A DNA stretch of 47,778 nt from Bacteroidales bacterium UBA3824 (GCA_002393195.1 DGIK01000211.1:1-47778); one strand, 5' to 3'. Counted from the first letter of the stretch, positions 9,628 through 17,834 are shown. The notes: generated by a model not told the origin, from the letters alone. Program-made: numbers and translations.

Positions 9628-10374
9628 TTAAAGATTTTTCGTACCCTTGCAGTTAGGGTAATTTGCGCATCCCCAAAACTCTCGCCCTGAATTTGCGCCG
9701 CGTTTCGCGACGTGTTTAATCATCACGCCGCCACAAATAGGACAAGACGGCGCACCGCCTTGTTCGGCTTGTTGTATTTGAGTGTCTCGGCGTTCTTGTG
9801 TGAGGTTTTCAGTAAAGCCACCCTCTTGTTTGAAAGTGTCGAGTTGAGAGCCTATCATCTTCTGCAACATACTGATAGTACGGTTAATAAGCATCATCAG
9901 CGAGTTGAGGCAAACGTCAATATTAGGATGTTCAATCCACGGCGCAAATTTTTGGTATTCATTTTTAATCCGCATCCAAGCATCATATTCGATGTTTGTG
10001 GTATAATTAGGCGGCGCGAGTTGGATAAGGTTAAAATTCTTGTAATTGTCAGATTCTTTCAGCCACGGCGTTACATTGTTAGCGAGCGAAAAACTGAAAT
10101 AGTCGCCCAAAAGTTCGCTCAAACTTGCCCTCGCCACATCAGTAAGTTTCATCTCGGTTTCCTTAGAAGTTTGCCTCCTACTACTACCCTCGGCAATATT
10201 AGCCACCGCAGAACGCGCCGCCATAGTCATTTGGTCAAACATTCTGCCGCAAGGATCATTTTTCAGGTTCAGATGCTTTTTGCAAAACACCAAAGTGGCC
10301 TGTTGAATTATGTTCGCAAAAATCCAAGCATCAAGGAAATAGTATCCTTTGATTGATTTTATCGTGATTGACAT
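9628..10374 (-). CDS. Four-helix-bundle protein with C-terminal topoisomerase-type zinc ribbon
   Basis: 248 residues from the ATG at 10374; a longer reading frame upstream is the relic of a toxin-antitoxin gene, not part of this protein. The N-terminal 125 residues resemble the four-helix bundle family first met in 23S rRNA intervening sequences (motifs ARSAVANIAEG and ETEMKLTDVARASLSELLGDY). The C-terminus is a C4 zinc ribbon of the topoisomerase I type: CPICGG, then CANYPNCKG about 20 residues later. Proteins of this fold often bind nucleic acid, and avd of retroelements shares it. The gene converges on the methyltransferase, with 4 bp between the stop codons. Its promoter is probably the TATATTTG motif inside the decayed antitoxin DNA. 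Role in the island unknown. Confidence 0.75.
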   Translation of the reverse strand: MSITIKSIKGYYFLDAWIFANIIQQATLVFCKKHLNLKNDPCGRMFDQMTMAARSAVANIAEGSSRRQTSKETEMKLTDVARASLSELLGDYFSFSLANNVTPWLKESDNYKNFNLIQLAPPNYTTNIEYDAWMRIKNEYQKFAPWIEHPNIDVCLNSLMMLINRTISMLQKMIGSQLDTFKQEGGFTENLTQERRDTQIQQAEQGGAPSCPICGGVMIKHVAKRGANSGREFWGCANYPNCKGTKNL

Positions 10375-10429
10375 TATTGTTGGTGGTTTGAGTGTTATAA
10401 CAGTTCGATTAATCGAAAAATTATCGCAC

Positions 10430-10437
10430 AAATATAA
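10430..10437 (-). promoter_or_regulatory. Candidate -7 promoter for the four-helix-bundle gene
   Basis: TATATTTG followed by TGCG on the minus strand, about 60 bp ahead of the chosen ATG at 10374. It supports the shorter start and lies inside degenerate antitoxin sequence. Position read by eye and good to a few bases. Confidence 0.4.
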
Positions 10438-10440
10438 CAA

Positions 10441-10723
10441 AAAAATCGGCACTATCAAAAAAACAAAGTTAACCACCTTTCCAGATATAGGAAGGGTGAT
10501 GCTCTCTCCGTTCTCCAATTTAGAAAGTTTGGTACGTTGCACTCCTTTTTTTCTCCAAATTACTCTTGGTGAGGTTCTGTGCCAATCGTGCCTGTTTGAT
10601 GGCCTCGCCAACTTGATAAGCGTGTATTGCTTCTGCAACCTCTTGGTCAAATTTGTCGCGCTTTGGCGTTCCAACGGGACCGAGATCTCTGTCGAGCAAT
10701 TCTTCATGTGTATATAGTTTCAT
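10441..10723 (-). pseudogene. Frameshifted XRE-family (HigA-like) antitoxin gene
   Basis: Reading from the ATG at 10723 gives about 52 residues typical of Bacteroidota HigA-type antitoxins (MKLYTHEELLDRDLG, then EAIKQARLAQNLT, the start of an XRE helix-turn-helix). The frame is then lost at a run of seven A residues near 10544. The rest of the helix-turn-helix, GVQRTKLSKLENGESITLP, continues in another frame. Shifting by one base in that run restores a coherent domain. Beyond it the C-terminus has no recognisable antitoxin tail and runs into promoter-like DNA. Either a real pseudogene or, less likely, a homopolymer sequencing error; the broken toxin upstream favours real decay. Confidence 0.75.
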
Positions 10724-10848
10724 AGCCGTAGGTTTAATAAAATTGAGATGTTGTAGTATATCTTCATACGTGGCTGTTCAGGCAGGTTCTTTAAGAACTC
10801 GCTCGCATCCCCCATATATACTACTTCAAATCCGGTTTGCTATTCCAT
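10720..10848 (-). pseudogene. Truncated RelE/HigB-type toxin gene
   Basis: From an ATG at 10848 the frame reads Met-Glu-stop, then continues open as QTGFEVVYMGDASEFLKNLP, followed by EQPRMKIYYNI and an abrupt end at a TGA that overlaps the antitoxin ATG by four bases. This matches the first 35 or so residues of HigB/RelE toxins, which normally run about 100-120 residues. So the toxin has an in-frame amber codon at position 3 and has lost its catalytic C-terminal two thirds. The overlap with the antitoxin start keeps the normal toxin-first gene order. Confidence 0.65.
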
Positions 10849-10870
10849 AGTCAATTGTATTCTCGTACCG

Positions 10871-10878
10871 CAAATATA
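10871..10878 (-). promoter_or_regulatory. Bacteroidota -7 promoter of the relic toxin-antitoxin pair
   Basis: TATATTTG followed by CGG on the minus strand, 22 bp before the relic toxin ATG. It appears intact although the genes it served are broken. Confidence 0.5.
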
Positions 10879-10950
10879 ACAATTAATTAGCAAATACAAT
10901 AAAAAAATATTTGATAGCAAATCAGTACAAAAACACAGAGGGAAACGGCG

Positions 10951-11547
10951 TTAATATTTTGATTTCAGAAAATATTTAAACCTGTACCCCTTGTAATTGC
11001 TGACGCTTTCCTGCCTGTAAGACAGCGAGATGCCGCATTCGGGGCAAGCGTCGCCAAAGCCGGACAAAAACGAGTGGCACGCCGGGCAAGTGTATTGTTG
11101 AGTGATGCTGCACGTTGGGTCGGGCTCGGCGGCGGGCGGGTCTTCGGGTTTGGGAATGCAACTTCTGATGGCATTGTCGATGCGGCTGTCGGTCAAGGCG
11201 TTGTCAGCCCAAAACAAAATCCCGCCCAAAACCGCCGCCCAAAACAGATAAGTGTCCAAACGTCCGTTGAACAACAGCATCCCGCCAAAAACCATAAATA
11301 TAATCGCCATCACCACTGCCTCCGAGCCAAAACTATACCTCACCCTTCTGTGCCTCACCTCAATCTTGACACCGTAGGAGACCATCAGGACGCGGTTTTT
11401 TACATCCAAAAGCACTTCGCCATCAGACACGCGGCGCATACCGCTGCCATCGAGGGCGCGGCAAACCTTATCAAAAAAATCGTCCCGGTCGATGGGCATC
11501 GGGGCGATAATTTTGTGCCGTGAGCGTCTCAAAAATATTTTTTTCAT
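10951..11547 (-). CDS. Membrane protein with C-terminal zinc ribbon, unknown function
   Basis: 198 residues. A basic N-terminus (KKIFLRRSRHK) is followed by about 60 soluble residues, then two hydrophobic segments at roughly 75-93 and 99-113 that look like a membrane hairpin. A Pro-rich linker leads to a zinc ribbon made of CPAC and, fourteen residues later, CPEC. A polar tail follows. I recognise no named family. It is divergently placed from the polyprenyl synthase gene with about 95 bp between start codons. The start could also be the internal Met17 (MPIDRDDFF), which begins the conserved-looking part. No partner gene is evident. Confidence 0.65.
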   Translation of the reverse strand: MKKIFLRRSRHKIIAPMPIDRDDFFDKVCRALDGSGMRRVSDGEVLLDVKNRVLMVSYGVKIEVRHRRVRYSFGSEAVVMAIIFMVFGGMLLFNGRLDTYLFWAAVLGGILFWADNALTDSRIDNAIRSCIPKPEDPPAAEPDPTCSITQQYTCPACHSFLSGFGDACPECGISLSYRQESVSNYKGYRFKYFLKSKY

Positions 11548-11598
11548 AGCGAAATGCGCTTTTTGAGTGAATAAAGTTTTTTTGTCGAAACAAATTTA

Positions 11599-11606
11599 TA
11601 ATTTTG
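11599..11606 (+). promoter_or_regulatory. Candidate -7 promoter for the polyprenyl synthase gene
   Basis: TAATTTTG, 37 bp ahead of the start codon at 11644, fits TAnnTTTG. Spacing to upstream TTTG copies is not canonical. Confidence 0.45.
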
Positions 11607-11643
11607 TTTTCTGATTTCAAACAAAAATTGCGAAAAAACAAGG

Positions 11644-12618
11644 ATGTCGGCAATAGACCAAATAAAAGCACCCATCAAAGAGGAGATGGAGCGTTTCGCA
11701 CCCTATTTCAGGGACACGATGCGCTCAGGCAGCCGTATGCTCGATTTTGTGATTCGTTACTTGCTCCGCGCCAAGGGCAAACAGATGCGCCCGATGCTCG
11801 TATTTCTATCGTGCAAGGTGGCGGGCGGCGTTACGGATTCCACTATGGTGGCGGCATCACTCATCGAACTCCTGCACACAGCAACCCTCGTGCACGACGA
11901 CGTGGTGGACGAAAGTTTTTACAGGAGGGGATTCTTCTCAATATTTGCGCTGTGGAAGGCCAAGACGGCGGTGCTCACCGGCGACTACCTTCTCGCCAAA
12001 GGTCTCCTGCACAGTCTCGACACCGGGCAGACGGGCATTCTGCGCATTGTTTCGCAAGCTGTGAGGGAGATGTCGGAGGGTGAACTCGAACAGTTGGAAA
12101 AGGCGAACCGCCTCAATATCAACGAGGAATCGTATTACAACATCATCCGCAAAAAGACCGGCGCACTCATTTCGGCTTGTTGCGAGGCGGGCGCGTACAG
12201 TAGCGGCGCAAGCGAGGAAGCTGTCGCCAAGATGAAGGATTTTGGAATGTTGATAGGAATGGCGTTCCAAATCAAGGACGACCTCTTCGATTACCAAAAG
12301 ACCGGCATCATCGGCAAACCCAAATACAACGACATTCAGGAGCGCAAACTCACCCTGCCCGTCATTCACGCGGTCGGCGAGGCGTCGTTCATTGAGCGTA
12401 AAAAGGCGATGAGCATCTTTGGCAAAAAGTCGAAATCAAGCGACGACATCCAAAAAATCGTTGATCTCGTTCATCAATACGACGGCGTGGGATATGCTGT
12501 GAAGAAGATGGAAGAATTTAAGAATCAGGCTGTTGCATTATTGGATTATTTTCCCGACTCCGCCGCCAAGAAATCGCTCATTATGCTTGCCGATTACGTC
12601 GTGAATAGGGACAAGTAA
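11644..12618 (+). CDS. ispB: Trans-polyprenyl diphosphate synthase (octaprenyl type)
   Basis: Extends farnesyl or geranylgeranyl diphosphate with isopentenyl diphosphate units to make the long chain of menaquinone. 324 residues, normal for the family. The signature motifs are all present: GKQMRP (45-50), first Asp-rich motif DDVVD (85-89), and second KDDLFD (211-216), which together bind the Mg-diphosphate groups. The small residues before the first Asp motif and the length favour a long-chain synthase over a short-chain FPP synthase, but chain length cannot be read with certainty. Monocistronic as far as visible. Confidence 0.9.
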   Translation: MSAIDQIKAPIKEEMERFAPYFRDTMRSGSRMLDFVIRYLLRAKGKQMRPMLVFLSCKVAGGVTDSTMVAASLIELLHTATLVHDDVVDESFYRRGFFSIFALWKAKTAVLTGDYLLAKGLLHSLDTGQTGILRIVSQAVREMSEGELEQLEKANRLNINEESYYNIIRKKTGALISACCEAGAYSSGASEEAVAKMKDFGMLIGMAFQIKDDLFDYQKTGIIGKPKYNDIQERKLTLPVIHAVGEASFIERKKAMSIFGKKSKSSDDIQKIVDLVHQYDGVGYAVKKMEEFKNQAVALLDYFPDSAAKKSLIMLADYVVNRDK

Positions 12619-12632
12619 TTGTTTTTTTGGGT

Positions 12633-12658
12633 GTCCTAACGGACAGAAATTACACAAA
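12633..12658. repeat. Short dispersed repeat with GTCC/GGAC hairpin, copy 1
   Basis: GTCC..CGGACAGAAAT followed by ACACAAA. A near copy lies at 17809-17834. Each contains a tiny GTCC/GGAC palindrome. Just downstream, ACAAATCTT (12664-12672) and AAGATTTGT (12699-12707) form a perfect 9-bp inverted repeat that may terminate the polyprenyl synthase transcript. Confidence 0.5.
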
Positions 12659-12754
12659 TTTTTACAAATCTTTCAAATTAATATTTGTATGATTTGATAA
12701 GATTTGTAAGATTTCTCGCGAAGCGACTTATGAATTAATTAAAACTATACAATT

Positions 12755-13354
12755 ATGAAAAAAAGTATCATTATTACTCTCGCATTGTTGTTGGTGATGG
12801 GCATTATCGCCGGATGCTCGGCATTGTCGGGATTGACCAATTTTGCAAAGTGCAATTTTGACTTCAACAGCGTTACAGACGTGTCGCTCTGCGGCATCAA
12901 CGTCAACACAAAGAAAGGCATCAAGGACTTTGGAGTAACGGATGCACTGAAACTCGCTAACGCCATCACTTCCAAGTCGTTCCCATTGACGCTAAATGTT
13001 AATGTGGATGTCAAGAATCCCAACACGACCACGGCTCGTCTCGATGGTTTTGATTACATTTTGTGGATTGACGACGTGAAGATGACGGCAGGCTCGATGA
13101 CCAAGCAAGTTTCCGTAGGTGCCAACCAAAAGGTGATGATGCCAATAGGTTTCACGATTGACCTCTTAGACATTCTCAAATCGGAATCCCGCGACAAACT
13201 TGTAAGCTTTGGCTGCGGGCTCGCCACCAACAACGCCGACGCCTCCCGCGTGAAACTCTCCATCAAGCCGTATTTTACAATTGGAGGCTCGGTGATGAAA
13301 TTTCCGTCGTACATCACCATTGGCGGCAACAAGATAATGCCATCCACACACTAA
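12755..13354 (+). CDS. LEA14-like exported lipoprotein
   Basis: 199 residues with a lipoprotein signal peptide (KKSIIITLALLLVMGIIAGC); the lipobox IAGC puts the lipid on Cys21. The mature part has the rhythm of a late-embryogenesis-abundant type 2 (WHy) beta-sandwich: LNVNVDVKNPN, a hydrophobic strand, then a turn-rich repeat of about 90 residues. Such proteins occur widely in Bacteroidota as periplasmic or outer-membrane lipoproteins of unknown role. A terminator follows the stop. Its own promoter is not clear. Confidence 0.65.
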   Translation: MKKSIIITLALLLVMGIIAGCSALSGLTNFAKCNFDFNSVTDVSLCGINVNTKKGIKDFGVTDALKLANAITSKSFPLTLNVNVDVKNPNTTTARLDGFDYILWIDDVKMTAGSMTKQVSVGANQKVMMPIGFTIDLLDILKSESRDKLVSFGCGLATNNADASRVKLSIKPYFTIGGSVMKFPSYITIGGNKIMPSTH

Positions 13355-13373
13355 CCCCTCCCCCACCCCACAA

Positions 13374-13418
13374 GAAATCCCCGGCTGCAACAATCGGTTG
13401 CGTCGGGATTTTTTTTAT
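13374..13418 (+). terminator. Rho-independent terminator
   Basis: AATCCC...GCTGCAAC pairs with GTTGCGTCGGGATT around a short loop, followed by eight T. It begins 20 bp after the LEA14-like gene. Confidence 0.75.
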
Positions 13419-13486
13419 TAACGATTAGATACCTTTAAAAAATCAAAAAATTGCATACATTAAAAAAAAACTACCGAAATAATTAT

Positions 13487-13494
13487 TACCTTTG
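13487..13494 (+). promoter_or_regulatory. Bacteroidota -7 promoter of the coiled-coil/RND operon
   Basis: TACCTTTG followed by CAG, 25 bp before the start codon at 13519; a strong match to the -7 consensus. Confidence 0.65.
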
Positions 13495-13518
13495 CAGAAT
13501 TAATTAACAAGACATATC

Positions 13519-14421
13519 ATGCAAGAAAACAACAATACCAACGGCGGGGGCGTCAACAAGCTTTTGCTCGCCATGACGATTGTGGAGGCGGCGGTAATCA
13601 TTGCCCTCCTTGTCGTTATGAACAATAATAAAAAGGAGTCGGAACGGCTCATCAGCCAAATCGAAATTGGTAATATGGAGAAAGACTCGCTCAGCCACGA
13701 GATGAGCCTACTCGTTGACGACTACAACCAATTAAAAATCGACAACGACACCATCAACGCCCAGCTCGAAGAACAGAAGGCGAAGGTCGTGGAACTTATG
13801 GAAAACCTGCGCCGCACCAAGGCGTCCAACCGCGACTCCCTCAAAAGATACAAGGCGGAACTCGAAACTATGCGCTCCATCATGCGCAGTTTTGTGGTTC
13901 AGATTGACAGCCTCAACACCAAAAACATAATGCTCACCGAGGAAAACACCAGACTTTCGGGTCAACTCTCCAACGCCAAGAGCGAAAACCGCAAACTCTC
14001 CAACGTGAAGGATTCGTTGCAGATGCGCGTAAAGGACGCCGAGGCATTGAAGGCGGTCTCGATGAAACTCTCCGCCCTCAACGACCGCGACAACGAGACT
14101 TCGCGCATCAGCAAGACGCAGAAATTCCGTGTTACCTTCACCATCAACGAAAACGAAATGACCAAGACCGGCGAAAAAGATGTCTATCTCCGCATCGTGA
14201 AGCCCGACGGCGAAATCCTCAAAAACGAAAACCTCGGATATTTCAAATATCAGGGCAGCGAAATCGCATACTCCGGCAAGAAAACCATCAACTACGACGG
14301 CAAGGCTCAGCCGGTAACGATTTACGCAATTTCACGCGAAGTGCTCAAGGGCGGCGTCTATCAGGCAGACATCTTTTGCGACGGCAAAAATATCGGCAGC
14401 ATAACGGCAAAGATTGATTAG
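13519..14421 (+). CDS. Membrane-anchored coiled-coil protein, unknown function
   Basis: 300 residues. A short polar N-terminus is followed by one transmembrane helix (about 14-35, LLLAMTIVEAAVIIALLVVM). Residues about 40-195 form a long, charged coiled coil with Leu/Met heptads. The C-terminal 100 residues (KFRVTFTINENEMTKTGEKDV onward, split here as a beta-rich domain) look like an immunoglobulin-like or PilZ-like beta domain and end at the stop with no tail. The same architecture is common in Bacteroidota but has no assigned role. Spaced 29 bp from the RND exporter gene, hence probably one operon. Membrane tether plus coiled coil suggests a scaffold. Confidence 0.65.
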   Translation: MQENNNTNGGGVNKLLLAMTIVEAAVIIALLVVMNNNKKESERLISQIEIGNMEKDSLSHEMSLLVDDYNQLKIDNDTINAQLEEQKAKVVELMENLRRTKASNRDSLKRYKAELETMRSIMRSFVVQIDSLNTKNIMLTEENTRLSGQLSNAKSENRKLSNVKDSLQMRVKDAEALKAVSMKLSALNDRDNETSRISKTQKFRVTFTINENEMTKTGEKDVYLRIVKPDGEILKNENLGYFKYQGSEIAYSGKKTINYDGKAQPVTIYAISREVLKGGVYQADIFCDGKNIGSITAKID

Positions 14422-14450
14422 GAAACAATTCAACAATTCAACAAATAATT

Positions 14451-16778
14451 ATGTGGAACAAAGTAGCGGACTTCATACTACGCAACAAGCGTTACATTTT
14501 GATAGTCATTGGCATCATAACGGTTTTTATGGGCTACAACATGAAAAACCTTCGTATGAAATACACTTCGGCGTTATTGCTCAACGAACACGACTCAGCA
14601 TACGTAAGGTTTCTCGATTTCAAGAAGACCTTTGGTGAGGACGGCTCGATGATGGTAGTGGCATTTGAGGACAAGGATTTTGTGAGGTTAGACAAATATA
14701 ACGACCTCGTAGCCCTCCAAGACAGCCTCAAAAAAGTAATCGGCATCAAGGCTGTGCTTTCCTACGCCAACGCAATCACGCTCGCAAAGGACACCGCCGA
14801 GAAAAAGTTTGTCATCAACAAAATATTTGACCCAAAGCCAACTACACAGGCCGAATTGGATTCTATGTTTAAGGCGGTGAAGAATTTTCTATTTTATGAA
14901 CGCCTTTTATATACAGACAACGACTGTTACGTGATGGCACTCACCTGCGACCCCGAAGTCATCAACCACAAGGAGCGCGACGTGATGATTGCCGACATGG
15001 AGAAGTTGGTATATGGTTTTACGGACAAATATGACATCAAGAGCCACATCTCGGGACTGCCCCACATCAGGAGCAAGACGATGTTTATGGTCAGGGACGA
15101 ATTGATTGTATTTGCGATACTGTCGTTGGTGATTGTTACGCTGATATTTATGATGTTTTTCAAGAGCATCAAGACCACGCTTTGGGCAGTGCTGATTGTC
15201 GTTGTGGGCGTAGTGTGGACTATGGCGATAATGGCTCTGTTTGGCTACGAGATGACGATGATGAGCGGAATGTTGCCGCCGTTGATGATAGTGATTGGCA
15301 TTCCAAATACCATCTACCTACTCAACAAATACCACGTGATGTACCGCGAATACGGCGACAAGTACCGCGCCCTCCACGACGTAATCACTAAGGTTGGCAA
15401 GGCAACCTTTATGACCAACCTGACCACGGCGGCGGGTTTTGCGACGTTCCTCATCACCGGCAACGCGATGTTGATGGAGTTTGGATTGGTGGCTACATTG
15501 GGCATCATTACGATGTTTTTCCTCTCGGTGCTCATGGTGCCGTCGATATTCAGCTATGTAGCCGCGCCCACCGAAAAGGAACTCAAACACCTCGACACCA
15601 AGTTTGTACACAAGATTGTAGAAAAGTTTGTCTATCTCGTCGAAAACAAACGACCGCTCATTTTTGGCGCGACGGTTGCGATTGTTGTGTTGGCAATCAT
15701 CGGCATCAGGCTCATGCACAACGAGAGTTTCCAGGTGGACGACCTTCCCGAAGACAACGCCATCTACGCCGACCTCAAATATTTTGAAAAGGAGATGGGC
15801 GGCATACTTCCGTTGGAAATCAGCATCGACACCAAGAAGAAAAAAGGCCTCCTCGACCTCAAAACCATCAAGAAAATAGAGGCGATTGAGGATTCTCTTA
15901 CGTCGTTCAACTGCCTTTCGCACGGCACGTCGCTCGTTGACGCCCTGAAACTCATCAAGCGCGCCTATTACAATGGCAACAACGATTTTTATGAACTCCC
16001 GATGCAGACCGAGTTTATCACCATCAGCGACTACCTGAAAGGCTCGCAGGCGCAGATGACCGGCGGCAACAACAATATCATGTCTGCAATGGTGGACAGC
16101 ACATTCTCACGCGCCCGCATACAACTCCGCATCGCCGACGTAGGCACCATCCGCATGGTGTCCGTTACCGACAGCATCAACGCCATCATCCACCATTATT
16201 TCCCGCCAGAAAAGGCGCAAATAGACGTTACCGGCACATCGGTGGTATTTGCGCTCGGCTCGTCAAAACTCATCGACAATCTTGTTCAATCATTGGTTTT
16301 GGCGATATTCCTTATCTCGCTGTGTATGATGTGGTTGTTCAAGAGTTGGAAAATGGTAATCATTAGCATTATCCCCAATTTTATACCGTTGATAGTAACG
16401 GCAGCCATAATGGGCTACTGCGGCATCAGGCTCAAATCGAGCACGATTTTGGTGTTCAACATCGCCTTCGGCATCTCGGTTGACAACGCCATCCACCTCT
16501 TCACCAAATTCCGTCAGGCGATAGAGCACCACAATGGCGACATCGCCAAATCGGTTGACGAGGCATTGAGGGAGACCGGAGTTTCCATCATCTATTCGGC
16601 AATAATACTCCTCTGCGGCTTCCTGATGTTTTGCGCGTCGCAGTTTGGCGGCACGATAGCCTTGGGATTGTTGGTATCGATAACGCTCTTTGTGGCGATG
16701 TTCACCAACTTGCTGTTCCTTCCGTCGCTGTTGCTGACATTCAGGCTCAAATTCAAGGGGACGAAGGATGATGAATAA
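14451..16778 (+). CDS. RND/MMPL-family exporter
   Basis: 775 residues with the twofold RND layout: TM1 near residue 15-33, a periplasmic loop of about 185 residues, a six-helix block (about 220-385), a second periplasmic loop (about 425-605), and a second helix block to the end. The GYEMTMMSGMLPPLMIVIGI stretch in TM4-5 and the matching NIAFGISVDNAIH in the second half are sterol-sensing/MMPL hallmarks; the aspartate in SVDNAIH is in the usual proton-relay region. Length fits the smaller MMPL/HpnN-like group, which moves lipids or hopanoids to the outer membrane. Substrate unknown. The LytTR regulator gene follows after only two bases, so the two are cotranscribed. Confidence 0.85.
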   Translation: MWNKVADFILRNKRYILIVIGIITVFMGYNMKNLRMKYTSALLLNEHDSAYVRFLDFKKTFGEDGSMMVVAFEDKDFVRLDKYNDLVALQDSLKKVIGIKAVLSYANAITLAKDTAEKKFVINKIFDPKPTTQAELDSMFKAVKNFLFYERLLYTDNDCYVMALTCDPEVINHKERDVMIADMEKLVYGFTDKYDIKSHISGLPHIRSKTMFMVRDELIVFAILSLVIVTLIFMMFFKSIKTTLWAVLIVVVGVVWTMAIMALFGYEMTMMSGMLPPLMIVIGIPNTIYLLNKYHVMYREYGDKYRALHDVITKVGKATFMTNLTTAAGFATFLITGNAMLMEFGLVATLGIITMFFLSVLMVPSIFSYVAAPTEKELKHLDTKFVHKIVEKFVYLVENKRPLIFGATVAIVVLAIIGIRLMHNESFQVDDLPEDNAIYADLKYFEKEMGGILPLEISIDTKKKKGLLDLKTIKKIEAIEDSLTSFNCLSHGTSLVDALKLIKRAYYNGNNDFYELPMQTEFITISDYLKGSQAQMTGGNNNIMSAMVDSTFSRARIQLRIADVGTIRMVSVTDSINAIIHHYFPPEKAQIDVTGTSVVFALGSSKLIDNLVQSLVLAIFLISLCMMWLFKSWKMVIISIIPNFIPLIVTAAIMGYCGIRLKSSTILVFNIAFGISVDNAIHLFTKFRQAIEHHNGDIAKSVDEALRETGVSIIYSAIILLCGFLMFCASQFGGTIALGLLVSITLFVAMFTNLLFLPSLLLTFRLKFKGTKDDE

Positions 16779-16780
16779 AA

Positions 16781-17632
16781 ATGTCGCTACTCAATAATAT
16801 AAAACGCTATCTCACAGCACCGGCACACACCGTCAATTCCAACTACCACATCGTGGCGATTGCGTTGGGATTGACGGTGTATATGATATTGGTGGTGTTG
16901 CAACCTTTTGGCATCAACGAAGGTCCCGCCAGCAAATATTTCTATCTACTTGGTTTTGGCATAATTACGTATGTCGGTTCGGTGATTCCCACTGCAATTA
17001 TGCACCGTATCTATAAAACAGAAGTTGCAGAAGGCACTTTTTCCAACGGCAAAAATATCACGGCGTTTTTATTGTCGGTATTGTTGATAATGATAGGCAA
17101 CTTCCTGTATTTTATGGCATTGAATCCTGATTCGTCCTCATTGTCAATGCTTTGGGCGGCAGTGTGGCAGACATTGGTGATTGCGGTGTTGATTGTTGGC
17201 GTTTATATGACATTTGACAACGCCCGCCTCCGCCGCGAAATAGAACGTGTGCAACAAATCAACCAACGATTGACCGAAAATACATCCACACACACCGTGG
17301 AGACGCAAAATTTTGCGTCTCTACCATCGGACAAAACTACAATCAATCCAGACGCACTTCTCTACATCGAATCTGACAAAAATTATTGCAAAATCACCAC
17401 TGCCGACGGCACTACCACACTCCGCTCCACTCTCACAACATTGGAAAACCAACTAAAACCCTGCGGACACGTCATCCGTTGCCACCGCGCTTTCCTCGTC
17501 AATATGAAAAGCGTTGAAGGCATCCTCGGCTCTGCATCTTCGGGTTACAAACTAAAAATCAAGTTCCACGACGCCACAGTGCCGGTGTCGCGGACGTATA
17601 TTGCTGAGGTTTTGGGGTATTTTGAGGGGTAA
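16781..17632 (+). CDS. Membrane-bound LytTR-family transcription regulator
   Basis: 283 residues. Four hydrophobic segments (about 25-45, 55-78, 92-112, 124-142) form a membrane sensor. A short amphipathic linker (about 145-165) leads to a C-terminal LytTR DNA-binding domain (about 185-283) with the diagnostic VIRCHRAFLVN and a preceding YIESDKNYCKI. Such 4TM-LytTR proteins are one-component regulators in Bacteroidota. There is no receiver domain. The gene is fused in transcription to the RND exporter upstream (2-bp gap). Directly after its stop lies a five-unit tandem array resembling LytTR sites, then the membrane/iron-sulfur cluster, so that cluster is its likely target. Confidence 0.85.
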   Translation: MSLLNNIKRYLTAPAHTVNSNYHIVAIALGLTVYMILVVLQPFGINEGPASKYFYLLGFGIITYVGSVIPTAIMHRIYKTEVAEGTFSNGKNITAFLLSVLLIMIGNFLYFMALNPDSSSLSMLWAAVWQTLVIAVLIVGVYMTFDNARLRREIERVQQINQRLTENTSTHTVETQNFASLPSDKTTINPDALLYIESDKNYCKITTADGTTTLRSTLTTLENQLKPCGHVIRCHRAFLVNMKSVEGILGSASSGYKLKIKFHDATVPVSRTYIAEVLGYFEG

Positions 17633-17663
17633 TTTTATCCCAAATTTCAACATTCCCGCACAC

Positions 17664-17756
17664 CATTCGTCCCAAAATCCACGTCATTCGTCCCCCAAAC
17701 CCCATCATTCGTCCCAAATTCCACTTTTCGTCCCTCATAGCCTTGTAATGCGTCCC
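17664..17756 (+). promoter_or_regulatory. Five-unit LytTR-type operator array
   Basis: Five direct units share CGTCCC, starting at 17668, 17689, 17710, 17729 and 17751. The three best read CATTCGTCCC. Periods are 21, 21, 19 and 22 bp, that is two helical turns, so all units face one side of the DNA. ACCATTCGTC in the first unit matches nine of ten bases of the known AlgR (a LytTR protein) core ACCGTTCGTC. The array lies 32 bp after the LytTR gene and 81 bp before the next start codon. Confidence 0.7.
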
Positions 17757-17808
17757 TCTCTATTGCACACCTGAAAAATCCATCGTTATTTTGCACAAAA
17801 ATTTAATT

Positions 17809-17834
17809 GTCCTTCGGACAGAAATCATACAAAC
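17809..17834. repeat. Short dispersed repeat with GTCC/GGAC hairpin, copy 2
   Basis: Near copy of 12633-12658 (GTCCTTCGGACAGAAAT, then a variant ACAAA end). It sits just before the start codon at 17837, so it lies in the leader of the permease-like gene and its small hairpin could affect translation. Confidence 0.45.

Noticed and set aside
9712..10356. Plus-strand 214-codon frame over the four-helix-bundle gene
   Set aside because: Antisense shadow; the minus-strand frame has recognisable fold and zinc-ribbon motifs.
17664..17756. Could the repeated CATTCGTCCC units be a CRISPR array?
   Set aside because: Units are only 6-10 bp with 21-bp period and no 25-40 bp repeat or spacer structure; no cas genes are near.
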